Shown: piece by piece, positions 41,704-50,801 of the stretch
Layout of the letters: each line of letters begins with the position of its first letter
Position numbering within the stretch: position 1 is the stretch's first letter
Origin: Brumimicrobium ulvae
Lineage (GTDB): Bacteria > Bacteroidota > Bacteroidia > Flavobacteriales_D > Crocinitomicaceae
Assembly: GCF_947504225.1 (NCBI RefSeq)
Contig: NZ_CANNGT010000010.1
Span: 1-64,000 of the forward strand
Length of the DNA: 64,000 bases
Reading direction: 5' to 3'
Notes under the pieces: generated by a model
The model's input: only the letters and a program-made list of their open reading frames with translations
The model's database searches: none
What the model was told of the DNA's origin: nothing
Program-made: the position numbers and the translations under genes

Positions 41704-42495
41704 ATGGAAATCATAAAAGCAATTATCTTAGGAATTGTACAAGGGTTAACAGAGTTCCTACCTGTTTCAAGTAGCGGACATCTTGAAATCGCTAAAGCCA
41801 TTTTAGGGAATGAAGATGTTGGGGAACTCAGCATGATGACTACAGTTGTTTTACATTTTGCTACTGCATTAAGTACAATTGTCATATTCAGAAAAGATGT
41901 TGCTGAAATCTTAAGGGGACTTTTTCAATTTAAAATGAACGATGAACTTTTGTTTTCGCTCAAAATCATTTTATCAATGATCCCTGCAGCTTTTGTAGGC
42001 TTCTTCTTTGAAGATATTATTGACTCATTCTTTAACCATCAAATTTTACTGGTTGGATTCATGCTTTTACTCACTGGTGTCGTGTTGCTTTTGGCCGATA
42101 AAGCTAAAAACACAGGTAAAGGGGTGAGTTTTAAAAATGCTTTTATTATTGGGATCGCTCAAGCCATTGCAATTCTTCCAGGAATTTCTCGCTCAGGTTC
42201 TACCATTGGAACGTCTGTATTGCTTGGAATTGATCGTGAAAAATCAGCACGCTTCTCCTTTCTAATGGTAGTGCCTTTAATTTTTGGTAAAATTGCAAAA
42301 GACCTTTTAGATGGCGCTTTTACGGCCGACAACATTCCTGTTGTTTCATTAACAGTTGGATTTATTGCAGCCTTTATCACTGGATTGATTGCCTGTACTT
42401 GGATGATTGCAATTGTAAAGAAAAGTAAATTAACTTACTTCTCTATTTACTGCTTTATTGTTGGAACAATTGCTATTGTTTGGTCAATGGTTTAA
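41704..42495 (+). CDS. uppP: Undecaprenyl-diphosphate phosphatase
   Basis: 263 aa. It recycles the carrier lipid for peptidoglycan and other glycans and gives bacitracin tolerance. The family motifs are GLTEFLPVSSSGHLE near the N-terminus (E and H catalytic) and PGISRSGSTIGTSVLLGIDR in the second half. Seven to eight membrane helices and the usual length. A stand-alone gene. Confidence 0.93.
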   Translation: MEIIKAIILGIVQGLTEFLPVSSSGHLEIAKAILGNEDVGELSMMTTVVLHFATALSTIVIFRKDVAEILRGLFQFKMNDELLFSLKIILSMIPAAFVGFFFEDIIDSFFNHQILLVGFMLLLTGVVLLLADKAKNTGKGVSFKNAFIIGIAQAIAILPGISRSGSTIGTSVLLGIDREKSARFSFLMVVPLIFGKIAKDLLDGAFTADNIPVVSLTVGFIAAFITGLIACTWMIAIVKKSKLTYFSIYCFIVGTIAIVWSMV

Positions 42496-42588
42496 ACAAG
42501 AACCTAAATGCACGCTACATTTTTTAATGATTCCAAATAATACTGTCCTGAAAAAGAGTATTTGATGGCCGAGTGTAATTGTAATTGT

Positions 42589-42977
42589 TTAGTGAAATAC
42601 CAATACTGCTAAAACCACGATGGTTAATGTTGTTGTTAAAGCAAACTTTCCCAGAATTTCTAATTTTCTATACAGCCCATCAGGCTGATCCGACTTCATG
42701 GCATTTCGCTCTATGATGTTCATAACAGCAAGATTTGCAACATTGGCATATAAGCTAATGCATTCCAAAAAGGAAGAATAAGGTAAACTCCAGACACCAA
42801 AAGCAAAATCAGTCCAATACTTCCCATTCGACCAAAAATTTTGGTGTTCGATTTAAGTTTTATTGCCTCGTCCTTACTTAACTTAGAAGAAGTAAACCCC
42901 AAAAAAAGCATGTGCAAATGCAGTTCCCAACCCCATGGCAAGACCAATAAAGTGGAGGATTAACATTGTATCTCTCA
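42589..42977 (-). pseudogene. Small membrane protein, frameshifted and internally deleted
   Basis: On the minus strand a frame starts at 42977 (MRDTMLILHFIGLAMGLGTA then FAHAFFG) and stops early. A second frame continues with TSSKLSKDEAIKLKSNTKIF and GRMGSIGLILLLVSGVYLIL. A third ends with NVANLAVMNIIERNAMKSDQ then a helix (FALTTTLTIVVLAVLVFH) and a stop at 42589. Together they read as one four-helix membrane protein of about 130 residues with two frame changes and probably a small deletion. It is most likely dead. Confidence 0.75.
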
Positions 42978-43182
42978 TCGAAATTTAAATTTATTTTATT
43001 TGCATTACAGGAATCTCTTGTAAGTATTACCGTTTTTCAAAACGTCCACTTAAGTAAAAGCGTCTGAACTAGAAAGATCACTAGCAAGGCGTAATTTATT
43101 TTTAAAAATCAAGGAGTTGACTTATGTCAATAACTGTTTTTAAAATAATTACAACGCAGAAAGTGAGCTTTATAGACAGAAG
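42978..43182. other. Intergenic, no gene seen
   Basis: About 200 bases between the pseudogene and the methylase gene with no convincing ORF, hairpin or promoter. Confidence 0.4.
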
Positions 43183-43902
43183 CTACAGTGCAAAGGGTTT
43201 TCCAATCAAGAACATCGTCGGTCGTTTATCCAAATCAAAGGCATTTTCTCTCCATTCGGCGATGGTCATCGTTTGAACACGCTCAGTTGGTAACGTCAAA
43301 TCGCAGGCAATACACAAAAACGTAGTATCCAAACATTCATTCAGTAAGTCTTCAAGCAAATGATTGTTACGGAAAGGTGTTTCCATAAAAATTTGTGTTT
43401 GTCCAGTTTTACTTACCATGCGTTCATAATCTTTAAAAGTGAACACACGTTTCTTACGTTCTTTGGGGATGTATCCATTAAATGCAAATGACTGCCCGTT
43501 GAATCCACTGGCCATAAGTCCCAACAAAATGGAAGAAGGTCCTGTGAGTGGGCTTACAAACTCACCGTTTTGATGCGCTAAAGCCACCAAATCTGCACCA
43601 GGGTCAGCAACACCAGGGCAACCGGCCTCTGAAATAATGGCCACATCATGACCATTTCTCAAAGGCGCTAACATTCCCGCCAAATCAGTAGGTGGAGTTT
43701 TTTTGTTCAGGATAAAAAATGTCGATTCATCAATAGGGAATGTCCTGTCCAGTTTTCGCAAGTAACGGCGAGCAGATTTCAAATTTTCTACCGCAAAATA
43801 GCGTGTATTTTTCGCAATTGCTGCTACCTCTACTGGAATAACATGTTCCCAGTTCTCAGATCCCATCAAAGTGGGCATTAAATATAATCGACCTCTAGCC
43901 AT
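43183..43902 (-). CDS. RsmI-like tetrapyrrole-methylase family protein
   Basis: 239 aa. SAM-dependent methylase fold: LYLMPTLMGS start, then VAIISEAGCPGVADPGADLVA (RsmI has SDAGTPGISDPG at the same place), SPLTGPSSILLGLMASGF and FNGYIPKERKKR. RsmI makes 2'-O-methyl-C1402 of 16S rRNA. The changed motifs suggest a paralogue that may have another target. It begins one base into the stop of the upstream phosphatase gene (TAATG), so the pair is translationally coupled. Confidence 0.8.
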   Translation of the reverse strand: MARGRLYLMPTLMGSENWEHVIPVEVAAIAKNTRYFAVENLKSARRYLRKLDRTFPIDESTFFILNKKTPPTDLAGMLAPLRNGHDVAIISEAGCPGVADPGADLVALAHQNGEFVSPLTGPSSILLGLMASGFNGQSFAFNGYIPKERKKRVFTFKDYERMVSKTGQTQIFMETPFRNNHLLEDLLNECLDTTFLCIACDLTLPTERVQTMTIAEWRENAFDLDKRPTMFLIGKPFAL

Positions 43903-44360
43903 TAGTTTTTCAGTTCTTTTAATAATACATCTGTCCCGGCATCCAACATATCAAAAACATCTTGGAATCCTTCATCCCCTCCAAAATAGGGATCGGGAAC
44001 TTCTAAATCTTTACCAGGATGCGTAAGGTTTAAAAACAACTCTACCTTTTGCACATCCTTTTCGTCTCTTGCCAATTTCGTAACGTTGGCAAAGTTACTT
44101 TTATCCATCACCACAATTCGATCAAACTCGTCAAAGTCTGCAACCTTAAACTGTCTGCCACGTAAATCATCTATCGGAACACCATTTCTCTTCGCTGTTT
44201 CAATCATACGTGGATCTGGAGCATCTCCTACGTGCCAATCACCTGTTCCTGCAGAATCAACAACTACATCTAAGCCGTGTTCCTGAACTTTCTTACGCAT
44301 CAATCCATCTGCCATTGGTGAACGGCAAATATTTCCTAAGCATACCATTAATACTTTCAT
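43902..44360 (-). CDS. Low-molecular-weight protein-tyrosine phosphatase
   Basis: 152 aa. The P-loop CLGNICRSP (Cys nucleophile, Arg) is at the N-terminus and the general-acid loop DPYFGGDEGF near the C-terminus, as in LMW-PTPs. Such enzymes dephosphorylate tyrosine kinases of capsule synthesis or arsenate-related substrates; no such genes adjoin here. Its stop overlaps the start of the methylase gene. Confidence 0.92.
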   Translation of the reverse strand: MKVLMVCLGNICRSPMADGLMRKKVQEHGLDVVVDSAGTGDWHVGDAPDPRMIETAKRNGVPIDDLRGRQFKVADFDEFDRIVVMDKSNFANVTKLARDEKDVQKVELFLNLTHPGKDLEVPDPYFGGDEGFQDVFDMLDAGTDVLLKELKN

Positions 44361-44428
44361 AACATTTACATTAAATATTCTTCAATAGGAAAACGTCAAA
44401 CACTGCGTTTCGCCCCTTCCATAATTCT

Positions 44429-45223
44429 CTATGTTGGACTCTGATTTTTAATGATCTTCCAAAACAACGCTGGAGAGAATCGTTTAATCTTTGCCGCCAA
44501 TATTTCTTTATTGCCAATCAAGACATCCTTTTTCTTTTTTACTGTCGCTTTCAACATTTGACGCACACATTCATCAACGGGCATTCCTGTTTCTTGATTG
44601 TGATCCATCACTCCATGCGCTGTTCCATCTTCGGTTAAAGCACTCGTTGAAATTGGAGTATTGATCTTCCCAGGACAAACAATCGTAACTGAGATATTGT
44701 TCTTGGCTTCCTCCAAAAGTAGACTTTCGTAATACCCATGCAAAGCATGTTTTGAAGCAGCGTATGCAGAACGCAAATAAAAGCCAAACTTGCCCGCAAT
44801 ACTTGAAGTGATAATAAGGTGTCCACTTTGTTGCTTCTGCATGTACGGTAAAACGGCTTTAGTCAAGGCAATATTTCCAAAATAATTTACTTCCATGATC
44901 CTTCGGTCAACTTCAATCGCTGTTTTGGATGCCTCAGCACGTTGTGAAATCCCTCCACTATTAAACAGATAGTCTATGCGTTTGTACTGTTCCACGACTT
45001 TCTTCGCCAACTCTGGAAAGTGACCATTTTCCGCTAAATCCAAGCGCAAAACCATGTGTTGCTCAGGGTTTTTTAGGGTGTTCTTCAAACTCTCTAACTC
45101 TTCAACATTACGTGCTGACAAAATTAATTTACTTCCTAATTCAGCTAATTGTACCGCAAGCTCTCTTCCTATTCCCGAAGATGCCCCCGTAATCCAAACT
45201 ACTTTATTGGCAAATGTTTTCAT
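44429..45223 (-). CDS. Short-chain dehydrogenase/reductase (SDR)
   Basis: 264 aa. Classical SDR: WITGASSGIGRELAVQL (NADP loop), NSGG, the catalytic Ser in ITSSIAGKFG, then YAASKHALHGY (YxxxK). The C-terminal LIGNKEILAAKIKRFSPALF resembles DHRS7-like members. The substrate is unknown. It ends about 70 bases before the phosphatase start. Confidence 0.87.
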   Translation of the reverse strand: MKTFANKVVWITGASSGIGRELAVQLAELGSKLILSARNVEELESLKNTLKNPEQHMVLRLDLAENGHFPELAKKVVEQYKRIDYLFNSGGISQRAEASKTAIEVDRRIMEVNYFGNIALTKAVLPYMQKQQSGHLIITSSIAGKFGFYLRSAYAASKHALHGYYESLLLEEAKNNISVTIVCPGKINTPISTSALTEDGTAHGVMDHNQETGMPVDECVRQMLKATVKKKKDVLIGNKEILAAKIKRFSPALFWKIIKNQSPT

Positions 45224-45380
45224 AAGCGTAAAGATATCGAAAAGCTTTTACATATTGGAGCTATATTGAAATGATGAATGAAAAGTATGCTTGAACTCTA
45301 TTTTTCATTGTTAATTCTTCAACTTTTATTCTTTTTAGATCTTCTTCTTTTGGAGCCCTTAATCCGCCTCCACCTCCAAT

Positions 45381-45552
45381 TTACTTTCTTGATTTGCGGT
45401 GTTGTTTATACGCCAAAAAGAGCTTCTTATGTCGCTTTTTCAGCGCAATCAACACGCAATCAAGCTCAGTAAGATTTCCGTTTTCATCGGGGGCTGGAGC
45501 GATAGACAACTACAAAACATCAATTGGATGCTCACCTTTTGATGATCCTTGG
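45381..45552 (-). pseudogene. Remnant of an unidentified coding sequence
   Basis: On the minus strand one frame reads GSSKGEHPIDVL, a stop, then LSIAPAPDENGNLTELDCVL and IALKKRHKKLFLAYKQHRKS before stopping at 45381. The composition is protein-like but the frame has an internal stop and no start. I do not recognise the family. The rest of 45224-45744 shows nothing except the promoter at 45717. Confidence 0.35.
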
Positions 45553-45716
45553 TTATAAAGTCGTTGAAACGGTAAAATGGATAGGTCCTAATTCTATTGA
45601 ACATGGGATAAATACCCCAAACTGAACTGATGAGTTCTCCAATAGTGCTTTAAAACACTTTAGTTTAATAAAGTCACTCGAACAGACGTGCTATTCTATC
45701 ACAACAAAATAATACG

Positions 45717-45724
45717 TAAATTTG
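45717..45724 (+). promoter_or_regulatory. Promoter -7 element TAAATTTG
   Basis: Exact TAnnTTTG match 20 bases before the ATG at 45745. The longer frame beginning at 45688 is upstream of it and not the true start. Confidence 0.65.
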
Positions 45725-45744
45725 CAAATCCAAGAAGACAAGTC

Positions 45745-46593
45745 ATGAAACAATCAATATTCACATCTCTTTTTATCTTTTTATTCGGAGGGTTATTAAC
45801 TATCGATTCATCAAGCTTTGCGCAAGACTTGAACCAATCAGAAAAAGGGGCTTTCTATTTATACTGGGGATACAACAGAAGTGCCTATACCCAAAGTGAT
45901 TTGCATTTGAAAGGTCGAGGGTATGATTTTACGATGAAAAACATGACGGCTTCCGACAATCCGGAAAAGTTATCCATGAGTTACCTCAACATAGAGAAAA
46001 TTACCATTCCTCAATTCAATGTGAGGTTAGGCTATTTCTTCAAAGACAAATGGGCTTTGACTTTGGGGTATGACCACATGAAATACCTCATGGACCATCC
46101 TCAAGAAATCACCTTAGACGGTGAAATTCAACCTGGTGTTAGTGATTTATGGAGCGGCACATACGACAATCAGTTGGTTACCTCAGATTACGAACACATA
46201 CATTACGAAAACTCAGACGGACTAAATTATATTCGTGTAGAATTAGCACGCTACTTCGATTTACTTTCTGTTGGTCAAAACAATTGGTTTAGAGTTCGTG
46301 CTCAGGCGGCAGCTGCTACAGGAATAATTCTTTCTTACAACGACTTCAACTTTGGAGGTCAGTTCGATAGAAAAACAATTTCTGTTTCAGGTTATGGACT
46401 TTCACTACATCCTGGATTAAGGCTAGAGTTTTTTAACCATATTTTCTTACAAACCAACTTTTCTGCTGGATTCATGCATCAGATTAAAGTAATGAATCGT
46501 CCAAACGACAAAAGTGCATACAGTAAACAGCGCTTTGGATATATCGCTTCCGATTTGGTACTGGGATACACATGGAGGTTCAATAGGAAATAA
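45745..46593 (+). CDS. Outer-membrane beta-barrel protein
   Basis: 282 aa. Signal peptide in the first 30 residues (FTSLFIFLFGGLLTIDSSSF then AQ). The mature chain has alternating aromatic beta strands typical of small barrels (GAFYLYWGYNRSAY, FNVRLGYFFKDKWALTLGYD, FFNHIFLQTNFSAGF), ending RFGYIASDLVLGYTWRFNRK with an aromatic C-terminal strand. Function is unknown; it could be a porin-like or lipid-sensing barrel. The stop lies within the first bases of a repeat array. Confidence 0.75.
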   Translation: MKQSIFTSLFIFLFGGLLTIDSSSFAQDLNQSEKGAFYLYWGYNRSAYTQSDLHLKGRGYDFTMKNMTASDNPEKLSMSYLNIEKITIPQFNVRLGYFFKDKWALTLGYDHMKYLMDHPQEITLDGEIQPGVSDLWSGTYDNQLVTSDYEHIHYENSDGLNYIRVELARYFDLLSVGQNNWFRVRAQAAAATGIILSYNDFNFGGQFDRKTISVSGYGLSLHPGLRLEFFNHIFLQTNFSAGFMHQIKVMNRPNDKSAYSKQRFGYIASDLVLGYTWRFNRK

Positions 46594-46835
46594 GATTCCT
46601 CGTCGCTGCGCTTAACTTTAAATTGCCATACTATAGAGTCCAGTAAAAACAAACCTCAATTACATTCCCACACCATGGACCAAAACTTAATGAAAGAAAA
46701 TAAGATTCTTCGTCGCTGCGCTTAACATTAAATTGCCATAGCACAGAATCCAGTAAAAATAAGCCTCAATCACATTCCCACACCATGGACCAAAACTTAA
46801 TGAAAGAAGGTAAGATTCCTCGTCGCCCCGAGTTC
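46591..46835 (+). repeat. 110-bp tandem direct repeat, two full copies and a partial third
   Basis: TAAGATTCCTCGTCGCTGCG begins unit 1 at 46591. Unit 2 begins at 46701 and a partial third at 46811, a period of exactly 110. Copies one and two differ at only a few positions. Both include CACACCATGGACCAAAACTT. The third diverges after about 16 bases into a hairpin-rich segment. Confidence 0.85.
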
Positions 46836-46840
46836 TCGGG
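46827..46840. repeat. Small palindrome CCCGAGTTCTCGGG
   Basis: Perfect 6-bp arms around TT. It sits in a REP-like context (TCGGAATGACA follows) typical of dispersed intergenic repeats in Bacteroidota. Confidence 0.55.
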
Positions 46841-46877
46841 ACTCTGTCGGAATGACAACTTAGGGGGGCGAGGAAAT

Positions 46878-46918
46878 GAAAAACGGGCGCTCAAGCTTCG
46901 CTTGAGCGCCCGTTTTTC
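46878..46918. terminator. Strong bidirectional terminator
   Basis: GAAAAACGGGCGCTCAAGC (46878-46896) and GCTTGAGCGCCCGTTTTTC (46900-46918) form a 19-bp perfect stem with a three-base loop, ending in A/T runs on both sides. It stands between the barrel gene and the convergent ferrochelatase gene. Confidence 0.9.
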
Positions 46919-47030
46919 AATTGATTGAATTTATTTATTTGGTTCTGATTTAAAGCACTACGGAGTTACTGCTTATTTCGTAACTACGTTATGTGTATTG
47001 ATGTTTACACGAGGTGATTTTTGCAAAAAC

Positions 47031-48071
47031 CTACAATCTTTCTCTCACCAAATCTTCTAAACAATCAATAAATCTTGGGTGATCATTTGTGCTTGGCACC
47101 AATTGCACTACTTCACCTCCTAGTTTTTGGAAGTCTTCGTGATATTCTACACCAATTTCAACTAAAGTTTCCAGACAGTCAGCAACAAAAGCTGGACTAA
47201 AAGCCAAGACACGTTTTGCTCCTTCATTCCCCCACTGTTCAATCACTTTATCAGAGAAAGGTGTTAACCAATTTTTATCAAGTCTTGATTGAAAAGCAAC
47301 CGTATAATCGCTTTCTTTTAAACCTAATTTGTCGGCTAGGGCTCGTGTAGTCGCATAAACTTGCGCTTTATAACACAATTTATTTTTCTGATTAATCTCT
47401 GTTTCACAAGGTTGATCAGTACAAAGCCCCTCGTCATAAACTCTGTCTACATGCTCATCAGGCAAGCCATGATAAGAAAACAAGATTTTATCATAACTTT
47501 TGATGTCAAATTCTTTTGTTTGTTCAACCATTGCATCGATATACGCTTCATGGTCATAAAAGTCATTTACAGTAGAAATCTCAGGAATTACCCACCATTT
47601 AGTAATGATTTTAAGCGCTTTTTCAATGGCTGTCCCTGTGGTTGCACTAGCATGATGAGGGAACAATGGAAAAAGGATGATTTTATCGTAGTTTTCTTTA
47701 CGCATTTCTTCCAAAACAGACTCCATTGAAGGATTCCTGTAACGCATCGCCATGTGCACAGTTACGTCTTCTCCCGTTTTATCGAAACGCTCTTGAAGTA
47801 ACTTTGTTTTACTTTCTGTATACTTCATCAATGGAGAAACACCACCACTTAAGTCCCACAATTCTTGATAAATCTTAGTCGACTCTTTGATGCGAAAAGG
47901 AATAATAATTCCATTCACCAATAGTTTTCTTTTCAAGTATGGATATTCTATTACCCTTGGATCATTCAAAAACTCATTCAAATAAGTTCTTACGTCACTT
48001 TTCTTAGGGCTGTCTGGCGTACCCAACTGAATCAATAAAACTCCAGTTCTTTTTTTTCTATTTTTCTCCAT
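47031..48071 (-). CDS. hemH: Ferrochelatase
   Basis: 346 aa. It inserts Fe2+ into protoporphyrin IX, the last step of heme b synthesis. Motifs are GVLLIQLGTPDSP at the start, ILFSYHGLPDEHV with the catalytic His, the Tyr/His-rich FPLFPHHASATTG, and AFSPAFVADCLETLVEIG with the metal-site Glu. Extra Cys (GLCTDQPCETE, KLCYK) occur but do not form the C-terminal animal-type cluster motif. No other heme genes adjoin. Confidence 0.95.
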   Translation of the reverse strand: MEKNRKKRTGVLLIQLGTPDSPKKSDVRTYLNEFLNDPRVIEYPYLKRKLLVNGIIIPFRIKESTKIYQELWDLSGGVSPLMKYTESKTKLLQERFDKTGEDVTVHMAMRYRNPSMESVLEEMRKENYDKIILFPLFPHHASATTGTAIEKALKIITKWWVIPEISTVNDFYDHEAYIDAMVEQTKEFDIKSYDKILFSYHGLPDEHVDRVYDEGLCTDQPCETEINQKNKLCYKAQVYATTRALADKLGLKESDYTVAFQSRLDKNWLTPFSDKVIEQWGNEGAKRVLAFSPAFVADCLETLVEIGVEYHEDFQKLGGEVVQLVPSTNDHPRFIDCLEDLVRERL

Positions 48072-48108
48072 TGAACAATGCTGTGTTTTGTATTATTCTA
48101 AAACAAGG

Positions 48109-48116
48109 CAAATATA
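48109..48116 (-). promoter_or_regulatory. Promoter -7 element TATATTTG for hemH (minus strand)
   Basis: Exact minus-strand TAnnTTTG match, 37 bases before the hemH ATG at 48071. The rest of 48117-48399 shows no other feature. Confidence 0.6.
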
Positions 48117-48399
48117 AGAAGGTTTTAGCGGAAGTCTACCTTTATAGATATGCTAAATAAAAAAGGTGCTAAAAATCATGTTTTGAAAGGTGTAAGCTTA
48201 TGGTCGACATGCTGATGAATGCTTAATTATGTGTGGATTTTCTACCCTTTCCTCATGGATTTCGAAATATATCCTGTAAATTATCCAACGTAGTTGATGG
48301 ATTTCCGTTACTAGAGAGAGCTGTATCTACTTACAATTATAAAAAACTAATTCTTAAAAAATATAGAATTAATAAATCATCACAAATAGGCCGCACGTC

Positions 48400-50223
48400 A
48401 TGAACACATTAAAAAGACTTACATTCATCATTTTACTTATTGCCGGCGCCTCTATTTTATATATGATTTACAAACTAGCGGATACCAAGTATATTGTAAG
48501 CAAAAATTTAGTCGAAAAAACTTACACCAATTCAAAATATGGATTAATCAGTTTTTTTGAACCAATCTCACATCAATTAGAGTATACAGCTGAGAAGATG
48601 GAGCATATTTCTTTTACCGAATGGAACGAAGCAAGCTTAAACAATGAAGTGTTTCTCGGATTACGGAAAAACCCTGAAATAAACTCGATTGGATTGGCAA
48701 CCAACGACGGATTTGAATACATCTTATATAAAGAGAATGAAGTTTGGTACTCTAGGACTTCTAACCCATTAATAGATCAAAAAACTGCTGTAAAGAAAGC
48801 TTATATTGTAGACGGCAATCATCTGATTGAAGAGTCCTCAGAACTTATTCCAATAGCACATGATGCAAGAGAAAGGCCATGGTACAAAGGGGCAAAAGAG
48901 AACTATCCTAAAAAACATTGGACTGCTCCTTATCGCTTTAACACAAGTCAAAAACTCGGCATGTCTGTTTCTCAAAGATGGCAAGATAAATCAATTGAGG
49001 GTTTAAACGTTACCATTACATATAGCTTTGACCTGGATGAAATTACACACTTACTTCAACGCATTAAACCAACCAAAAACAGCCAAATATGCCTAGCTTA
49101 TGATAACAAACTCCTTGTTTTCAACAAAAAACCAGATACCATCGAAGCAATTAATTTGGATAACACACCTGTAGCCGCTTATTACAAGTCATTAATCACA
49201 GACCACAAAACAAAGAAGTTTAAGATTGAAAATAAGGTTTACTGGGGCTCTTCTCAATTCATCAAACTTTCCGACAATCAAGACCTAACCATGTCAATTT
49301 TACTTCCAGAAAAAGATTTTCTCGCTTCGATCAACAAACTTCAAACATTGTTATTAATTGGATTTATTTCTCTTGTACTTGTCGGACTTATGGTTTTAGG
49401 ATTACATGTCCGTCAAATTAAGGATCAAAAATTATTAATAGAAAAGGGAGAGGTAATTCAAGAAAAGAATAAAGAAATCATTCAATCTATTCAGTATGCA
49501 AAAAATATACAAGAATCATTGATGCCGAACATGTTACAAATCCAAAGGGCATTAGAACATGCTTTTATAATCTATTTACCTAAAGATATTGTTGCTGGAG
49601 ATTTTTACTGGGTACAAAATCAACATCCTTATGTTCTTTTTGCTGTAGGTGATTGTACAGGACATGGGGTTCCTGGAGCAATGATTAGCGTGATGTGTCA
49701 AACTGCTTTAAATCGTGCCGTTTTAGAATTCTCTTTATTAGAACCGAAAGAGATTCTTGATAAAACAAAAGAATTATTCCTTGAACAAGTTGGAGTTCAC
49801 AGTCAGCAATTCACCGACGGAATGGACATCTCATTTTGTTTATTAAATAAGGAAAACAATAAGTTATCATGGTCTGGGGCAAACACTCCTCTCTATATCA
49901 TAGAAAACAAAAGCAATCAACTTAAAATATATCAACCCGACAAACAACCCATTGGAAGGTTTGTAAACGATAAACCATTTAATCAGCATGACATACAATT
50001 GGAAAAAGGAGATCGCATTTATCTTTTTTCTGATGGATTTCAAGATCAATTTGGAGGTCCAAACCTCAAAAAACTAAAACCTAAAAACTTTAAAGACCTA
50101 CTTTTAAAAACCAATAAATTAAACTTGAACCTCCAACGTGAAGCACTTATTGAAGCTTTTAATGAATGGAAAGGAGATGAAAATCAAGTCGATGATGTAT
50201 GTTTACTCTGTGTTAAAATTTAA
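48400..50223 (+). CDS. Membrane sensor with SpoIIE/PP2C phosphatase output
   Basis: 607 aa. A membrane helix at about 7-25 and another at about 310-330 (LLLIGFISLVLVGLMVLGL) bracket an extracytoplasmic sensor of about 280 residues resembling a Cache domain (AHDARERPWYKGAKENYPKK, then WTAPYRFNTSQKLGMSVS). A short coiled linker leads to the SpoIIE phosphatase: DIVAGDFYWVQ, AVGDCTGHGVPGAMISVMCQ, DGMDISFCLLN and FSDGFQDQFGG carry the metal Asp residues. It would dephosphorylate an anti-sigma-antagonist-type Ser, but no STAS/kinase partner is adjacent. Confidence 0.85.
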   Translation: MNTLKRLTFIILLIAGASILYMIYKLADTKYIVSKNLVEKTYTNSKYGLISFFEPISHQLEYTAEKMEHISFTEWNEASLNNEVFLGLRKNPEINSIGLATNDGFEYILYKENEVWYSRTSNPLIDQKTAVKKAYIVDGNHLIEESSELIPIAHDARERPWYKGAKENYPKKHWTAPYRFNTSQKLGMSVSQRWQDKSIEGLNVTITYSFDLDEITHLLQRIKPTKNSQICLAYDNKLLVFNKKPDTIEAINLDNTPVAAYYKSLITDHKTKKFKIENKVYWGSSQFIKLSDNQDLTMSILLPEKDFLASINKLQTLLLIGFISLVLVGLMVLGLHVRQIKDQKLLIEKGEVIQEKNKEIIQSIQYAKNIQESLMPNMLQIQRALEHAFIIYLPKDIVAGDFYWVQNQHPYVLFAVGDCTGHGVPGAMISVMCQTALNRAVLEFSLLEPKEILDKTKELFLEQVGVHSQQFTDGMDISFCLLNKENNKLSWSGANTPLYIIENKSNQLKIYQPDKQPIGRFVNDKPFNQHDIQLEKGDRIYLFSDGFQDQFGGPNLKKLKPKNFKDLLLKTNKLNLNLQREALIEAFNEWKGDENQVDDVCLLCVKI

Positions 50224-50240
50224 CTGTCAATTTTCTTTCT

Positions 50241-50248
50241 TAAATTTG
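50241..50248 (+). promoter_or_regulatory. Promoter -7 element TAAATTTG, leaderless context
   Basis: Exact TAnnTTTG match ending four bases before the GTG start at 50253, so the transcript probably starts at the start codon itself. Confidence 0.65.
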
Positions 50249-50252
50249 TCGT

Positions 50253-50675
50253 GTGTTATCAAAGAAAACTAAATATGGAATTAAAGCCCTCACCTATATT
50301 TGTGGGCACAAAAGTGATGGCCCTATCCCAATCGCTACCATAGCAGAAGCGGAAAATATTTCCCACAAATTTCTTGAAACAATATTGTTGACCTTAAGAA
50401 AAGGAGGTATTCTTGCCTCTAAGAAAGGAAAAGGCGGTGGCTATTATCTACTCAAAGATCCCAACGAAGTTTTCATGAGTGATATCATTCGTTTATTGAG
50501 TGGACCAATTGCAATGGTGCCTTGCGTGAGCTTAAACTTTTACGAAAAATGCGATGATTGTCCAGACGAAAACACCTGTGGAATCAATCGATTAATGTTG
50601 GAAGTACGTGACAGTACCTTAAAAGTGTTAAAAGCAAAAAGCTTGGCACAATTAACATTAGAAAGTTCTAAATAG
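50253..50675 (+). CDS. Rrf2-family transcriptional regulator
   Basis: 140 aa, GTG start. The winged-helix N-terminus LSKKTKYGIKALTYICG...IATIAEAENISHKFLETILLTLRKGGILASKKGKGGGYYL is classic Rrf2. The C-terminal loop PCVSLNFYEKCDDCPDENTC G has the Cys spacing of [2Fe-2S] or thiol-sensing members such as IscR. Located just before the sulfate assimilation genes in the same direction, it is the likely regulator of them (CysR- or CymR-like role). The start is fixed by family N-terminus and promoter position. Confidence 0.88.
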   Translation: MLSKKTKYGIKALTYICGHKSDGPIPIATIAEAENISHKFLETILLTLRKGGILASKKGKGGGYYLLKDPNEVFMSDIIRLLSGPIAMVPCVSLNFYEKCDDCPDENTCGINRLMLEVRDSTLKVLKAKSLAQLTLESSK

Positions 50676-50789
50676 CATAACACTGCGAATCATTTTACAA
50701 GCTTCCACTAAACACTAAAAAAGACAAAAACATCTTTATTTTTTTTTAAAAAACTGACTTTTACCCATTGCTATATTTAAATATAAAAT

Positions 50790-50797
50790 TACATTTG
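50790..50797 (+). promoter_or_regulatory. Promoter -7 element TACATTTG of the cys operon
   Basis: Exact TAnnTTTG match 36 bases before the DUF2061 gene start at 50834. Confidence 0.65.
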
Positions 50798-50801
50798 CAT
50801 T

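Noticed and set aside
45278-45472. 64-codon plus-strand ORF rich in Leu
   Set aside because: It is opposite a better protein-like remnant on the minus strand and has no promoter or conserved features.
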